A program made the translations under genes and the position numbers. Below are positions 1 through 8,118 of a DNA stretch of 64,000 nucleotides, in pieces. The notes beneath the pieces were generated by a model that was given only the letters and a program-made list of their open reading frames with translations, was not told the origin of the DNA and did not search any database. Origin of the DNA: Planctomycetota bacterium (lineage in GTDB: Bacteria > Planctomycetota > J058 > JAJDCP01); NCBI GenBank assembly GCA_029260765.1, contig JAJDCP010000087.1:41443-105442 (forward strand), in the 5' to 3' direction. How positions within the stretch are numbered: position 1 is the first letter of the stretch; the number at the start of each line of letters is the position of its first letter.

Positions 1-1357
1 CGCGCCCCCGGCGGCGCTCGGCCGCAGCGATCCCGAGGGTCAGTTGGGTCCGGCGTTCGACGAGGCTTCCAACCTGTTGCACGTCAGGGTCCCGTTCGAG
101 CAGTGCCGCCAGACGCGTGGCTTGCGTGTTCGCCAACCCCAGGTCCCCATGCAGAAGGGCTGTCTCGGCAAAAGCCAGCCGGCTCTCCAGCTCACCGAGC
201 ACCGCAAGGCGGTTGCCTGCCCACTGTTCCAGGGCATGCTCGAAGCCCGCCACCGCTGTCGCAAAGGACTCGTAGAGGCGGCTGCGGCTAACGGGCCCGG
301 CCGGTTCTCGAGACTTGCTGGTCGTACGGCAGGCCTCCAGGCGTTGCTGGGCGCGGCGACTCAGGGCGATGCTCTCCCGATGCCGCACGTAGCTCTGCAG
401 ACCCTCCCGGAAGGCGCTCGCGTCCTCGAAGCGATCCCGCGGCTCCGCGTTTAGAGCCTGGCGACAGAGCTGTCGCAGCTCATCGGGCAGCGATACGTCC
501 AGAGGCTCGACTTCGCCGAGGAACGCGTGATAGACGACGGCTTCAAAGGACTCGCCTGTATGCGGCGGACGATCGCTCAGGATTCGATAGAGGATCCCGC
601 CGAGAAGGTAGACGTCCGTCCACAGTCCCAGCGCGTCTCCCTGCCCTGCAGCCTGCTCCGGGGCCATGTACGCCGGCGTGCCGCAGATATCCCGAAGGCT
701 GGAACGATGGCGAAGCCGCGAGTCCGCGCTCTTTTCGCCGACACTGACGGCCAATCCCCAATCCATGACCAGCACCTCACCGAAGTGGCCGACCATGACG
801 TTGCCAGGCTTCAGGTCGTTGTGGACGATGGACTTGTCGTGGCTGTAAGCGACGGCATTGCTGACTTGAAGCAGAATCTCGAGGTGGAAGAGCAGGCTTT
901 CGGTGTCGTAGCCGCCTGTTGTCTTTACCGGGCGTTCTTTGAGGAGCGTCTGCCAGCTGCGGCCCTCGACCAGCTTCATCGCGAGAAAAAGCTCCCCCTC
1001 TTTGCTGCATCCCAGTTGGTAGACCGGGGCGATGTTGGGATGCTCCAGCTGCCCGTTGGTCCAGGCTTCGGCCAGGAAGTCCTTCCGGCCCTGCGATGCT
1101 TCAGCGGAGGACTCCTCAGGAACAGGATGGAGCTTCTTGAGAGCGATCGAACGGCGCAGGCTCTGCTGCTGCGCCCGATAGACGACACCCATGCCACCGC
1201 AGCCGATGACTTCCTGGATGGTGAACTCCTCGCTGGTCGCGGCGATGAGCTGCTTGGGTTCCTGCTGGTCCAAGGGGGCAAGAGAGGGATCGGTCGAAGC
1301 GCCGACAGCTCCCTTGCCGGGCTTGCGCGGGATCTCGGACGACGCGTCTTCGGCCAT
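1..1357 (-). CDS. Ser/Thr protein kinase, C-terminus cut by window edge
   Basis: The reading frame is open from an ATG at 1357 to the left edge, so at least 452 residues are present and the stop is missing. A short tail (1-45) precedes a kinase domain: glycine loop GCGGMGVVY (52-60), probable ATP lysine K74, catalytic loop HNDLKPGN (179-186), DWG (199-201) in place of DFG, and GTPAYMAPEQ. The catalytic Asp and the metal-binding Asn are kept, but the usual HRD arginine is Asn, so it is a non-RD kinase. After the kinase domain comes an alanine- and arginine-rich helical region resembling the start of the tetratricopeptide or coiled-coil sensor parts of planctomycete kinases. The phrase GEVLVMDWGLA is typical of that group. 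The substrate is unknown. Confidence 0.9.
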   Translation of the reverse strand, partial: MAEDASSEIPRKPGKGAVGASTDPSLAPLDQQEPKQLIAATSEEFTIQEVIGCGGMGVVYRAQQQSLRRSIALKKLHPVPEESSAEASQGRKDFLAEAWTNGQLEHPNIAPVYQLGCSKEGELFLAMKLVEGRSWQTLLKERPVKTTGGYDTESLLFHLEILLQVSNAVAYSHDKSIVHNDLKPGNVMVGHFGEVLVMDWGLAVSVGEKSADSRLRHRSSLRDICGTPAYMAPEQAAGQGDALGLWTDVYLLGGILYRILSDRPPHTGESFEAVVYHAFLGEVEPLDVSLPDELRQLCRQALNAEPRDRFEDASAFREGLQSYVRHRESIALSRRAQQRLEACRTTSKSREPAGPVSRSRLYESFATAVAGFEHALEQWAGNRLAVLGELESRLAFAETALLHGDLGLANTQATRLAALLERDPDVQQVGSLVERRTQLTLGIAAAERRRGR

Positions 1358-1615
1358 CTCCAAACTCCTTCACTTCTGCCCCCGACCGAGCCTGGCCCGG
1401 GGACGGATCCTGGCTCGCGGTTCGGGCAGATCCTGCCCTCAGGATGGATGCCCTCCATCGTAGCTGAGTAACGGAAAGCGAGCAGATGGTGCGCTCGTCC
1501 AGTCCCGATGGCTCCGGGAGGATTCTGTGCGTCGGGGCTTCGGGCGCAAGGGTTCTTGGTGAGTCGATGGCTACGCCGGCAGCCGATGTTCGACGCACAC
1601 TCCCCCCAAGCAGAG

Positions 1616-1817
1616 GCTGTCTCACGGAACGTCTGGAGGCGTGCGATTGATTCCAGAGGGCAATTCCAATCCTTTGCAGTTCGGCGGCCAGGACCGACCT
1701 TTCTTCTTGTAGGGGAGTGGTTTACCCCCTCCCGGGTGCCAAACGGGCGGGGGTAAACCCCGCCCCTACATGAGGATCAAAAACAATCCATCGGTAGAGT
1801 CTCGTTCCGTGAGACAG
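1616..1817. mobile_element. MITE-like element with terminal inverted repeats
   Basis: The 15-base sequence CTGTCTCACGGAACG at 1616-1630 recurs as its exact reverse complement at 1803-1817. The two copies enclose about 170 noncoding bases that contain a long hairpin (1709-1769). Terminal inverted repeats around noncoding palindromic DNA fit a nonautonomous miniature element. No target-site duplication was identified with certainty and no transposase is nearby. Confidence 0.5.
1709..1769. repeat. Long hairpin (inverted repeat, 26-base arms)
   Basis: The left arm at 1709-1734 starts GTAGGGGAGTGGTTTACC. The right arm at 1744-1769 ends GGTAAACCCCGCCCCTAC. The arms pair at 23 of 26 positions around a 9-base loop. 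This resembles dispersed GTAGGGGCGGGGTTTA palindromes seen in many bacterial genomes; that comparison is from memory. Confidence 0.8.
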
Positions 1818-1914
1818 TCCCAAGCACTTCGCCGTTGCACTTGAAAACGTCCGTCCGGAGCACGGGTTGATCCTCGACTTTGCGAAGCCGAAGCTGGCTG
1901 GCAACCAAGCCCGA

Positions 1915-3534
1915 TCACAGCCGCGGCCCGGCGATCCTCGCGGGCGCACGCGCAGCAGCAGGGGGCGCACCTTTCTCCAGCCACGACACCTCCACAAGCG
2001 GGAGCAACCAGCTCTCCATCCGCAAGAGATGGCGGTAATCCAGACCACTCTGTTCCCGTCGCCGCGTCCTGACCTCCAGCACACGCACGCTGTCGACGGC
2101 GCCAAGCCGAGGCCGCCACAGCTTGCAGGCCCGTGACGAGAGCGCAGCCACCTCGCCCCCGGCGCTCAGCAGCAGGCGAGGACCGCACTCCACCACATCG
2201 AGGACGGCCCCGGGACGCAACGCTGCCAAGCGCACATGGATCGGGTCGCCTGCCGGGCGCCGCCCCGCATAGTCGACGAACAGGTCGCCAACCCCCAGCA
2301 CCGTCCTTCGCTCTCCGGGCCCCGGCCGTTCAGAAGCATCTGCGTCCTGCGTCTCGCTGGGAGGGGTGGACCCGGAACGGACCAGCTCCATGACAGCCTC
2401 CACGGTGTTGGCCGTGATGTTCCTTCTGAACTGGAGCAGACTCGCGTGCTTGGGAAACTCCTCCGCGCTGCAGGCCAGCCGCTCGTCCACGCACAGGATC
2501 CAGTTTCCGAGCGGCAGCCGGCCGAGCCGCGCGAGTTTCTTCCTGAGGTAGTCGGCCGTCCAGAAGCCGATGATCTCCACCAGCCAGGAGCGCCGGGGAT
2601 CGGACCGTCTGCGGATGGCGAAGTCTGGGAAGATCAAGGTCCCGCCAGCCTCCACCGGTTCTGGCTCACGGATCAACTCGTAGCCCTCGGCCCGCTTCCG
2701 GAAGTGGCGCGCAAAACTGCGCTCCAACTTGCTGTCGTAGGGCCGTGGCGTGCTGCCAGGGAACACCGGCGCGGTATGATCCAGGCGCAGCAGGCGGACC
2801 TCGCCTTCGAGCAGGCAACGGGCCTGCAAAGCGAAGCGTGGACACCACTTGAGCACGCCGAGCAGTGACGCGAGCGCGCGCCCGTACATGATGGTCCGAC
2901 GGAACAGCGCGTAGGCCCCGTCCAGCTCGAGCAGCGTCGCCCCGGCGACCCGCCTGACAGTGCAGAGCAGCCTGCGCAGCTTTGCCTGCCGCACGACGGC
3001 CCGCGCGTGGCCCGTCACCCGCAGCTTCACACCCAACGCCCGGCGCAGCAGGCCCTGACCTAAAGCCAGGTTGGTGCGCAGCGCCAGCTCGCCCAATTCG
3101 AAGGGCTGCGCGGGCATGCGCAGCGGCCGTTCGGCGGCCAGATCGCCGAACAGGCCCTCGACAACCTGCTCCGTGGTACAGCCCAGCTGCGCGGCGACAA
3201 GCTTCGACGCATCGGAAGCAGCAAAGGGCTCGCCCTGCTCACGCTGCGACTGCGCGCGCAAGAAGTAGGCTCTACGCAGACTCCTGGCCCTGGGCTGCCG
3301 GGGCGGAGCGTCTTTGCAGAGCCGATCGATGACCCTGCCCACCATGCGCCGCTTGCGCGCGGGACCGGCCTCGAAGGCCGTGATCAAACTCCAGAGCTCG
3401 CGCCGCGGCCGGCCATCGAGGGCACGCACCTGCTCGAGAAGCTCGCGCAGCCAGGGATGGTCCTCACGAGTGAGGAAGGCCGGCTGCAGTTCCCCAGCCA
3501 CTACGTCGCAGGCCAACAGATCAGCGGACAGCAA
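1915..3534 (-). CDS. Bax1-like nuclease (DUF790 family), partner of XPB helicase
   Basis: This 539-residue protein begins at a TTG (3534) that overlaps the helicase stop by 14 bases; GGAGAGGGAGAG lies just upstream as ribosome binding site. The start (LLSADLLACDVVAGELQPAF) matches the usual DUF790 opening. The middle carries a restriction-endonuclease-like core: the Glu of YDSKLERSFA, then FPDFAI, then LVEIIGFWTADYLRKK with its Glu and lysines. DUF790 proteins are known in archaea as Bax1, a nuclease that binds the XPB helicase and cuts DNA in a repair-type reaction. The last 80 residues are Arg/Ala-rich and may be lineage-specific. A frame extending upstream to 3765 is rejected because it would cover the helicase end. 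Confidence 0.85.
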   Translation of the reverse strand: MLSADLLACDVVAGELQPAFLTREDHPWLRELLEQVRALDGRPRRELWSLITAFEAGPARKRRMVGRVIDRLCKDAPPRQPRARSLRRAYFLRAQSQREQGEPFAASDASKLVAAQLGCTTEQVVEGLFGDLAAERPLRMPAQPFELGELALRTNLALGQGLLRRALGVKLRVTGHARAVVRQAKLRRLLCTVRRVAGATLLELDGAYALFRRTIMYGRALASLLGVLKWCPRFALQARCLLEGEVRLLRLDHTAPVFPGSTPRPYDSKLERSFARHFRKRAEGYELIREPEPVEAGGTLIFPDFAIRRRSDPRRSWLVEIIGFWTADYLRKKLARLGRLPLGNWILCVDERLACSAEEFPKHASLLQFRRNITANTVEAVMELVRSGSTPPSETQDADASERPGPGERRTVLGVGDLFVDYAGRRPAGDPIHVRLAALRPGAVLDVVECGPRLLLSAGGEVAALSSRACKLWRPRLGAVDSVRVLEVRTRRREQSGLDYRHLLRMESWLLPLVEVSWLEKGAPPAAARAPARIAGPRL

Positions 3535-4870
3535 GACGTTCTCTCCCTCTCCGGACCTGGTGGACCTCGAAGGTGTCGCTGCCCACCAGCTCGTAGACGA
3601 CCGCCACCTTGCCGGCGGCAGGCCGCAGCAAGCGACCGACACGCTGCACATATTCCTGGCTCCCCTGCCGCCCTCCCAGAATGATGCCGACCTCAGCGGA
3701 CGGCACATCGAAGCCCTCGTTGAGCACCCGGGCGCTGACCAGGCAGCTGAGCTTGCCCTCGGCAAACAGCTGCAGGACCTCGCTGCGCTCGCGGGCGTCG
3801 ATGTCGCAGGTGATCGGCATCACGCCGAAATCCCTCGCCACGCGGTAGGCCGTGGTGTTGTCTGGACTGAAGATCAGGCTGCGCTGCTCTCGATGACGCA
3901 GCAGCAGCTCGGCCAACAGCCGGCGCTTGCCCTCGATCAATCCGAGCATCGCCCGCGAGCGGCGCCAGCCTGCCATGGCGCGGCGCCCCGCCTCACTCTT
4001 CTGCATCGTGGCCGCGAAGTATTGCCAGTTCGCGGATGGGTTGCGGTCGAAGAAGTTCCTGTAGGCCTCGCTGAACGCTGCCCGCTCTGCCTCATAGAGC
4101 CTGCGCTCTTCGGTATTGAGCGCCACGGTCAAGGTCACGAGGCGCAGCGAAGCCAACCAACTCCCCACCAGCTCGGAGACATGGCACTGGTAGACCACGG
4201 GACCGACCAACTGCCTGAGCCGATCGAGGCGGACAGGATCTGTGCCGGGCGTCGCCGTCAGTCCCAGCCGCAGAGGCGCGGTGAAGAGCTCGAGTAGCGT
4301 AGAGCCCGGGCTGCCGAAGTGGTGGACCTCGTCGACGACCAACAGATCGAAGCGGTTGCCGATGCGCTCTGCCTGGATCATGCCGGAGGCATAGGTCGCT
4401 ACCGTCAAGCTCGCCAGGCGCCTGTGGCCATCTCCCAGCTGCCCCACCGACCGGCCGGTTGCGGCCTCGAGCGCCCGCACCCACTGCTTCAACAGGATGC
4501 GGGTCGGCACCAGGCACAAGGTCGGGGCTGCCACGCCCGCGATCGCCGCGATCGCCGTGCGGGTCTTGCCCGCTCCGGTGGGCAGGGCGACGACACCTCG
4601 GCGCCCGCCGGCCTGCCAGGCGAGCAAGGCTGCTTCCTGGTACGGGCGCAGAGACGGGGCACTGAACTCAGGGACGTCGCCCGGGGCCGGACGGACAGAG
4701 TCTGTCACCTGCCTGCAGGCAGCCTTGATGGCCCCTCGGACCGCGCGATACATATAACCCGGAGCCCGCCATGCGCCGACCCTGGGGTCCCAGAGGAAGC
4801 CTGGCAGGTCGAGGGAGCGCTCCGGCGCGGCCTCCAACAAGAGGGTGCCGCGGTCAAAGCTCAACTGCAT
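3521..4870 (-). CDS. XPB/Rad25-type DEAH helicase
   Basis: A 449-residue superfamily 2 helicase, compact like archaeal and bacterial XPB proteins. Visible motifs are Walker A PTGAGKT (97-103), DEVHH (180-184), TATP (205-208), VLNEGFDVP (382-390) and QRVGRLLRP (409-417). The first 70 residues would correspond to the damage-recognition region of XPB. It is the first gene of a two-gene operon with the Bax1-like nuclease, whose start overlaps its end. Together they probably unwind and incise damaged DNA, as established for archaeal XPB-Bax1 pairs. The pair could also act in defence, given the accessory setting, but nothing in the sequence shows this. Confidence 0.93.
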   Translation of the reverse strand: MQLSFDRGTLLLEAAPERSLDLPGFLWDPRVGAWRAPGYMYRAVRGAIKAACRQVTDSVRPAPGDVPEFSAPSLRPYQEAALLAWQAGGRRGVVALPTGAGKTRTAIAAIAGVAAPTLCLVPTRILLKQWVRALEAATGRSVGQLGDGHRRLASLTVATYASGMIQAERIGNRFDLLVVDEVHHFGSPGSTLLELFTAPLRLGLTATPGTDPVRLDRLRQLVGPVVYQCHVSELVGSWLASLRLVTLTVALNTEERRLYEAERAAFSEAYRNFFDRNPSANWQYFAATMQKSEAGRRAMAGWRRSRAMLGLIEGKRRLLAELLLRHREQRSLIFSPDNTTAYRVARDFGVMPITCDIDARERSEVLQLFAEGKLSCLVSARVLNEGFDVPSAEVGIILGGRQGSQEYVQRVGRLLRPAAGKVAVVYELVGSDTFEVHQVRRGRERLAVR

Positions 4871-5118
4871 AGTGCTCGGAACTTGGAAAACAGACCAATG
4901 TATGCTTTCGTCGCGAAGATGTCAAGCAGGGACTTAGTAAGTCGGCGTAGGCTCGGCGAGGTTTCAGGGCAAGACGGGCGAGATCCCTGCATGAGTTTGT
5001 GCCGCCACAGCAACGAATGCGTCAGGAATCTCTCTGCTGGACATGGCGGCGGACGCGGCATACCATCAAAGGGGTTGCAAATAGGAACCGTTTTGGTTCA
5101 ACAATACCGGGAGACGCT

Positions 5119-5403
5119 GTGGCCTCGTTCACCATCAAGAACATTCCTCCGGAACTCCTGGAGTCGCTGCGGACTCGTGCCAGCAGAGAACGCCGAAGCC
5201 TTACGCAGGAAATCATCTATCTACTAGAAAAAGCCGCTCTCAGCGATTCCCAGGCTTCTCGGCTTCATGCCGAGAACGAAACCGAGCTGCAGTGTGCGGC
5301 ATGGACAGAGCTCGCAGGCCGCTGGCGCTCCAACAAGGCCTCCGAAGACGAGATCGCGGAGATCTACGCGGCGCGTTCGCCTGGCCGCGAGGTCAACCTG
5401 TGA
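5119..5403 (+). CDS. Ribbon-helix-helix antitoxin (FitA/VapB type)
   Basis: A 94-residue protein starting at GTG 5119, with GGGAG eight bases upstream. The N-terminus ASFTIKNIPPELLESLRTRA followed by RERRSLTQEIIYLLEKA is a ribbon-helix-helix DNA-binding domain of the Arc/MetJ class. The C-terminal half (ELAGRWRSNKASEDEIAEIY) is the expected toxin-binding tail. Its stop overlaps the toxin GTG by four bases (GTGA), typical of translationally coupled toxin-antitoxin pairs. By analogy with the family it binds the toxin and represses its own promoter, which should lie in 4871-5118. A longer upstream start is possible but lacks homology-like sequence. Confidence 0.88.
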   Translation: MASFTIKNIPPELLESLRTRASRERRSLTQEIIYLLEKAALSDSQASRLHAENETELQCAAWTELAGRWRSNKASEDEIAEIYAARSPGREVNL

Positions 5404-5795
5404 GACTGCTGGACACCGACGTCTGCGTCGAGATCCTGAGAGGCAACCAAGGCGTGATCTCTCGGCGTCGAGCTGTGACGGATGCTGTCGTCACTTCGTG
5501 GATCACAGCGTCCGAGTTGTTCTACGGCGCCGCCAAGTCCTCCTCCCCGGCAGAGAACACCAGGTTGGTGACCCAATTCCTCGGCACTCTGCAGATCGTG
5601 CCGATGGGTCTGTCTGCCTCGCAGCTCTTTGGCAAGGTCAAGTCCGACCTGGAACGCGCCGGGCAGAGACTCGCCGATGCTGATCTCTTGATCGGTTCAA
5701 TCTGTCTGGCGCGCGCAGCCGTTCTGGTTACCGGCAATCGCCGGCACTACCAGAGGATTCCGGGTCTTGCCATCGAGGACTGGATTCGTGGCTGA
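5400..5795 (+). CDS. vapC: PIN-domain toxin (VapC family)
   Basis: A 131-residue PIN-domain protein. The four-acid signature is visible: Asp5 in LLDTDVCVEIL, Glu39 in ITASELFYGA, and Asp93/Asp95 in LADADLLIGS. It starts at a GTG that overlaps the antitoxin stop (GTGA). VapC proteins are Mg-dependent ribonucleases that cut tRNA or rRNA and are held inactive by the cognate antitoxin; the exact RNA target cannot be read from sequence. The gene appears intact. It is followed by a remnant of a GxxExxY gene, consistent with an accessory gene pocket. Confidence 0.92.
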   Translation: MRLLDTDVCVEILRGNQGVISRRRAVTDAVVTSWITASELFYGAAKSSSPAENTRLVTQFLGTLQIVPMGLSASQLFGKVKSDLERAGQRLADADLLIGSICLARAAVLVTGNRRHYQRIPGLAIEDWIRG

Positions 5796-5900
5796 TCGCG
5801 GAGGATGCTCCTGAGCAATTGGTGAAGATGACCGAAAAGCTGCGGCTCTATCCTGATCCAAAGGTGGCGGCCTGAATACCGCAGAGCCACAGCGAACGCG

Positions 5901-5999
5901 GAGAACCGCAGAGGAAACTCCATCACTGCGACGATCATCGGCGCAGCCATCAACGTCCAGCGCGGGCTCGGTCCGGGTCTTCTCGGCTCGAAACGGTAA
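5901..5999 (+). pseudogene. Remnant of a GxxExxY-family gene (N-terminus only)
   Basis: The frame reads ENRRGNSITATIIGAAINVQ and then RGLGPGLLGSKR before a TAA at 5997-5999. This matches the usual start of GxxExxY proteins (IIGAAIEVHRxLGPGLLESVYE), but the coding sequence breaks off before the defining GxxExxY motif. The preceding ATANAENRR is also typical of the family's leader. No in-frame ATG is close, so it is a dead fragment. Confidence 0.6.
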
Positions 6000-6070
6000 T
6001 GGCGTCGTGGTTCGGCCAAGCTGCCGAGGAGGGGCGTCCTCCAGACACGACCGCTGGCCCGGGAGCGTCC

Positions 6071-7414
6071 TCAGGCAGCCAACCCCTGCTGGTTCCAGTC
6101 GTTCCAGGCGGCGACCAGGTTCTGCATGGCGAGGTTGATCTGCGCGATGCGCGCGTTGCCCGCCAGCAGCCCGTCGGCCAGCTGCCTGGCCCTGGTGAGC
6201 AGAGGATCGACCTGGCCGAGCTGGCTGTTGTCGATGCCCAGTCGCTGGGTAAGGGTCCGGAGCTCACGCAACAGGGCATCCGCTTCGGCATCGCTCGGCG
6301 GAACATACGAGCTGGAGCACGATTCGACGCCCATCGCCACGGGCGCGACCTTGTCGGGCAGCTTGAACTTCACCCCTTTGGGGGCAGGTTGCTGCTCTGC
6401 TTCGGGCTGGGCATCATTGAGGATGTCCAGCGCAGCGATCCGCCCGACCTCGGCCGCATAGAACTTCCCGTAGTTGTGTCCGCCCGGCACCCGGTGCAGC
6501 GTCACCCTCGCGTGCGGCGCCGCGGCATAGTGGCCGCAGGAGATGCAGACTCCATCCGCGTTGCCGACGAAAGAGTGCATCGTGACGTGGGCCGGCCGAA
6601 AGACAGCATTGCCGGCGAAGATCGGCAGGATCGCCTGCTCGAAAGCCTCGCGCCCGCAAGCTGCCACGACCTCGAGGATCGCGTTGTCGGTCTTGATCGT
6701 GCCGCGGCTGTGGGCCGAGACCACCAGGCGGCGGTTCTCGGCGATCGCCCGACGCATGACCGCGGCCATCGCTTGCTGCGCCGCGCAGTTGCTGAACTGG
6801 CCCTTGGCCCGCACGCAGCTCGCGAGGTCGCCATTCTCGCGGGTGTAGCTGTAGACCAGCAGCACATCGCAGCCGACGGCGGCCTGCAGCGCGAGTCCGC
6901 CGCGCACCGCGGCCGAGGGCTTGACCCCCATCCCGTTGATGTGGACGACCCGTGGCCGCCAGTCGCCGAGCTTGACCGGCGGAGACAGCGGGCGCAGGGT
7001 GATACCCCCCGCGACCCCTTTGCTGGCGGGATCGACCACGTCCGCCAAGGCTTCGTAGCTGCCATCCGCGAGCAGGCGTACTTCCTGCACCACCGGTGCA
7101 CTCGCCAGCCCGGAGATCCGGAACTGGCGGCCGTCGAGGTCCTTGTAGTCGAACGCGGAGAGCTGGTCTTCGAAGATGGCGCGTTCGATAGGCTGCCCGT
7201 CGGAGTCCTTGCCGAACGAGACCTTGTAGGAGGGCGTCGTGGACACGTAGACCTTCTTGATCTTGCCGACGTACTTCGTGTCGTCCCCCGCGTCGAACAC
7301 GACGATGTTGCCCGCCTTGAACCTACCGACGCTTTGCACATCGGCGCGCTGGCCCGTGCGGAACCGAAAGAAGCGGCGCCCCGTTTTGTCGGGGGGCAGT
7401 TTGTCGTTTGCCAA
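6071..7414 (-). CDS. Alpha/beta-hydrolase-like protein with Tudor-like N-terminus
   Basis: A 447-residue protein of unrecognised family. The best start is TTG 7414, preceded by AGGAGA at eight bases. The N-terminal 70 residues (FRTGQRADVQSVGRFKAGNI, then VVFDAGDDTKYVGKIKKVYV) look like a small beta-barrel. The C-terminal half reads as an alpha/beta hydrolase: VVHINGMGVKPS followed by LVVSAHSRGTIKTDNAI, where AHSRG would be the nucleophile elbow. HSFVGNADGV and PGGHNYGKFY could supply the Asp and His. No signal peptide is seen. Proteins with an SAHSRG elbow include lipase-like effectors, but a secretion link is not shown here. The downstream neighbour is on the other strand. Confidence 0.75.
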   Translation of the reverse strand: MANDKLPPDKTGRRFFRFRTGQRADVQSVGRFKAGNIVVFDAGDDTKYVGKIKKVYVSTTPSYKVSFGKDSDGQPIERAIFEDQLSAFDYKDLDGRQFRISGLASAPVVQEVRLLADGSYEALADVVDPASKGVAGGITLRPLSPPVKLGDWRPRVVHINGMGVKPSAAVRGGLALQAAVGCDVLLVYSYTRENGDLASCVRAKGQFSNCAAQQAMAAVMRRAIAENRRLVVSAHSRGTIKTDNAILEVVAACGREAFEQAILPIFAGNAVFRPAHVTMHSFVGNADGVCISCGHYAAAPHARVTLHRVPGGHNYGKFYAAEVGRIAALDILNDAQPEAEQQPAPKGVKFKLPDKVAPVAMGVESCSSSYVPPSDAEADALLRELRTLTQRLGIDNSQLGQVDPLLTRARQLADGLLAGNARIAQINLAMQNLVAAWNDWNQQGLAA

Positions 7415-7551
7415 GAATGGGTCTCCTGTGTGGGGGACTGTGAAGCTTCCCCACACACTAGCCAGGGATGCTCGACCCCACCAGGGAGATTCTTCGCAGG
7501 GAAGGGATGCGGCTTGGAGGGCCTTCTCCGAAGCGAGGCGGGACATGCAGC

Positions 7552-8016
7552 TTACTTTCTGCGAGGAGGTAGCTCGACTACAGTGATGTCCTCATCCGGC
7601 AGGGCGTCGAGGATGATCTGGCTGATCCTCCTCCAATCGCCGCCCGCCAGTCCGGCCCCCAACCTCGGGATGCCCAAACGGCTTCCAGAGCAGGCACCGC
7701 GCAGCCACACGAAGCAAGACCGGATGGCGTCGTAGTCCGCTTTCACACCCCGGCCACGCCAATGGAACTGCGTGTAGGCATTCACAACCGTGACCACGCC
7801 GTTCGGAATCTCGCACTCCACTGATGAGCAGGTTCCGAGCTTCGCACGGTCGCCCTTCTCGGTCCGGAGGTCCGCTTGGTAGGCCGCCGGGAATGCCTGG
7901 CGGATGACCCTGGCGATCCCCGCCCCCAGCGTGCAAAAGCAATTGCAGCCATGTACGATCACGTCGAACCGACCCTGCTGGGCCAGGCTGATCAAATCAC
8001 CAGGGACATGTTTCAT
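7552..8016 (-). CDS. Macrodomain protein (ADP-ribose binding)
   Basis: A 154-residue single-domain macro protein. Diagnostic sequence is GDLISLAQQGRFDVIVHGCN, then LGAGIARVIRQAFP, NAYTQFHWRGRGVKADYDAI and IPRLGAGLAGGDWRRI, which form the ADP-ribose pocket and the glycine-rich loops. Macrodomains of this short type bind ADP-ribose or remove it from proteins, nucleic acids or Appr-1''-p. They occur as single genes in phage and accessory DNA, sometimes as antidotes to ADP-ribosylating toxins (DarG type). No DarT-like gene is adjacent, so a housekeeping or anti-phage role is equally possible. Confidence 0.92.
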   Translation of the reverse strand: MKHVPGDLISLAQQGRFDVIVHGCNCFCTLGAGIARVIRQAFPAAYQADLRTEKGDRAKLGTCSSVECEIPNGVVTVVNAYTQFHWRGRGVKADYDAIRSCFVWLRGACSGSRLGIPRLGAGLAGGDWRRISQIILDALPDEDITVVELPPRRK

Positions 8017-8118
8017 GGATCACCACGAGCCATGCTGGAAAGGACCACTCAGTTGTAGACTTGCGACCGAATAGGGCCACCGGCGCATCACCGGTCCAAT
8101 GCATCAGGGAACATAGAC

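Larger units (their letters stand above)
1358..1914. other. Intergenic region between kinase and DUF790 gene
   Basis: A 557-base stretch without a supported gene. The first 250 bases hold only the upstream region of the kinase gene. From 1616 to 1817 it contains a MITE-like inverted-repeat element with a strong internal hairpin (listed separately). Short open frames here look like shadows. Confidence 0.6.

Noticed and set aside
527..1471. A 314-residue open frame on the plus strand
   Set aside because: It is the mirror of the left-edge kinase; the minus strand carries the kinase motifs.
3535..3765. Upstream extension of the DUF790 gene
   Set aside because: It would overlap the helicase C-terminus and its translation is low-complexity; the TTG at 3534 has a strong Shine-Dalgarno.
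5999..7735. A 578-residue open frame on the plus strand
   Set aside because: It is antisense to the hydrolase-like gene at 6071-7414 and shows no recognised family.
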